Below, one piece after another: positions 13,370 through 14,031 of a stretch of DNA of 14,031 nucleotides. The stretch is taken from contig CAZMKU010000039.1 in the NCBI GenBank assembly GCA_964567085.1, positions 1 to 14,031 of the forward strand, written 5' to 3'. The stretch is from SVTX01 sp964567085. Lineage in GTDB: Bacteria; Bacillota; Clostridia; Oscillospirales; CAG-272. The translations under genes were made by a program, and so were the position numbers. The notes beneath the pieces are model-generated. The model saw only the letters and a program-made list of their open reading frames with translations. It had not been told where the DNA came from and searched no databases. How positions within the stretch are numbered: the first letter of the stretch is position 1; every line of letters starts with the position of its first letter.

Positions 13370-13597
13370 ATGACAACAAAAATTCTTCTTCGCGAAATTA
13401 ACGACGTTTATAAGCTCGTTAATATTCTCGTTGGCTTTGACGGTGACGTTGACCTCGAGTCCGGAAAATACAAAGTAGACGGCAAATCCATTCTCGGTAT
13501 TTTCAGCCTTGACCTCCGCCAGCCTATCAAGCTCACATACGACGGTGAAAACGCGGCAGAGCTTGAAGAAAAGATAAAAGATTTAATTGTAGAATAA
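13370..13597 (+). CDS. HPr-like protein lacking the phosphorylatable histidine
   Basis: A 75-aa protein of the HPr fold. The segment KVDGKSILGIFSLDLRQPIKL (about 35-55) matches the HPr region around regulatory Ser46 (KSIMGVMSL in well-known HPr proteins), so Ser40 would be the HPr-kinase site. The usual N-terminal GLHARPA motif with His15 is absent, and the whole protein has no histidine. It therefore cannot carry PEP-derived phosphate as HPr does and resembles Crh-like regulators instead. The start is the ATG at 13370 with GGAGG eight bases upstream; a longer frame from 13313 would overlap the promoter. It is a single-gene unit with its own promoter and terminator. No PTS genes are nearby. 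Confidence 0.8.
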   Translation: MTTKILLREINDVYKLVNILVGFDGDVDLESGKYKVDGKSILGIFSLDLRQPIKLTYDGENAAELEEKIKDLIVE

Positions 13598-13610
13598 TTA
13601 CTAAAAGTTT

Positions 13611-13648
13611 AACCCCCATAACCCCCATAAGTATGGGGGTTTTCTTTT
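13611..13648 (+). terminator. Intrinsic terminator with duplicated 5' arm
   Basis: AACCCCCAT (13620-13628) pairs with ATGGGGGTT (13633-13641) around loop AAGT, followed by TTCTTTT. The same nine bases also occur immediately upstream (13611-13619) and could pair instead. Confidence 0.8.
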
Positions 13649-13667
13649 GTCGTTGCGGGGAAGGGTA

Positions 13668-13696
13668 TTGACAACGACATAAATTTATGTTAAAAT
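13668..13696 (+). promoter_or_regulatory. Promoter of the lysyl-tRNA synthetase gene with palindromic spacer
   Basis: TTGACA (13668-13673), 17 nt, TAAAAT (13691-13696), with TGT before the -10. The spacer contains the perfect 14-bp palindrome ACATAAATTTATGT (13677-13690), a plausible operator. Confidence 0.8.
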
Positions 13697-13702
13697 ATTA
13701 AG

Positions 13703-13794
13703 ATGTAAGATTATGTTTAAATCTATAACTATGTTTAAAAATTAATTTCAATATATCGCTCCGAAAAATCGGAACAGGACAGAAAGGACACAAA
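13703..13794 (+). promoter_or_regulatory. Leader of the lysyl-tRNA synthetase gene
   Basis: About 90 nt, AT-rich. TATGTTTAAA occurs at 13712-13721 and 13730-13739, and a related TATGTTAAAA overlaps the promoter at 13686-13695. A small hairpin TCCGA-AAAA-TCGGA (13760-13773) precedes the ribosome binding site AAAGGA (13783-13788). No T-box sequence of the GGTGGNACCGCG type is present. Confidence 0.45.
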
Positions 13795-14031
13795 ATGCAC
13801 TGGTCAGAAGAAATAGCCGAACAACTTATAAAAAGAAATCCCGACAAGGAAGAGTACGTTTGCGCCGCGGGCGTTTCCCCCTCGGGCTCCGTACACATTG
13901 GTAACTTCAGAGATATAGCAACACCTCTTTTCGTGGTTAAGGCGCTCGAAAAGCGCGGCAAAAAGGCAAAGCTTATAATTTCATGGGACGAATTCGACCG
14001 TTGCCGTAAGATCCCCGCAAACGTTCAGGCG
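13795..14031 (+). CDS. lysK: Class I lysyl-tRNA synthetase, N-terminal part (runs off right edge)
   Basis: The first 79 residues of an enzyme that charges tRNA-Lys with lysine. The segment GVSPSGSVHIGNFRD (26-40) carries the HIGH-type signature HIGN, and ISWDEFDRCRKIP (62-74) continues the class I LysRS core. Class I LysRS is the archaeal-type enzyme, also found in scattered bacteria, and is unrelated in fold to the common class II LysS. The start ATG follows AAAGGA by 6 nt. The gene has its own promoter. The KMSKS-type motif and anticodon-binding part lie outside the window, so completeness cannot be judged. Confidence 0.88.
   Translation, partial: MHWSEEIAEQLIKRNPDKEEYVCAAGVSPSGSVHIGNFRDIATPLFVVKALEKRGKKAKLIISWDEFDRCRKIPANVQA

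Noticed and set aside
13703..13794. T-box riboswitch before the lysyl-tRNA synthetase gene
   Set aside because: The leader is only ~90 nt, lacks the T-box core sequence and has no terminator/antiterminator pair.

Overview
The window looks like a piece of a Clostridia-type (low to middle GC, Gram-positive) chromosome, probably from an uncultured or gut lineage. Support: consensus sigma-A promoters with 17-nt spacers and frequent TGn extended -10 boxes, strong GGAGG ribosome binding sites, lipoprotein signal peptides, a multi-gene Opp/Ami-type peptide transporter, a YtvI-like (sporulation-type) AI-2E family membrane protein, an HPr-like protein and a class I lysyl-tRNA synthetase. Species cannot be fixed from the sequence alone.

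Layout. Positions 1-984 hold no convincing protein gene. The first ~400 bases are GC-rich and contain two copies of a structured repeat (102-bp period) whose hairpins show compensatory changes, a degenerate second pair of repeats, and a strong intrinsic terminator at 360-402. An orphan promoter follows at 407-436 and another terminator-like hairpin at 571-611, so a short non-coding transcript is possible. From ~610 to 850 the DNA is AT-rich.

Positions 855-10134 form one transcription unit: a good promoter (855-883), then oppA, a chain of hairpins, oppB, oppC, oppD, oppF and a small DUF3899-like membrane protein, closed by a 12-bp-stem terminator. From oppB onward the genes are spaced by 1-3 nt or overlap, so translational coupling is likely. 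OppA would capture oligopeptides outside the membrane, OppB/OppC form the channel, and OppD/OppF hydrolyse ATP. The unusual point is that four of the five subunits are enlarged: OppA is 861 aa, OppC has a ~225-aa external insertion, OppD a ~370-aa insertion between Q-loop and signature, and OppF a ~90-aa insertion before its Q-loop. This is the best candidate in the window for something worth studying.

Convergent to this operon is the AI-2E/YtvI-like gene (minus strand, 11197-10127). Divergent from that, a promoter at 11261-11289 drives two tandem cyclophilin-type lipoproteins; the first carries substitutions at two usual active-site glutamines. The rest is three separately promoted short units: rpsT (ribosomal protein S20), an HPr-like protein with no histidine at all, and the start of a class I lysyl-tRNA synthetase gene that runs off the right edge. 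The last promoter contains a perfect 14-bp palindrome in its spacer.
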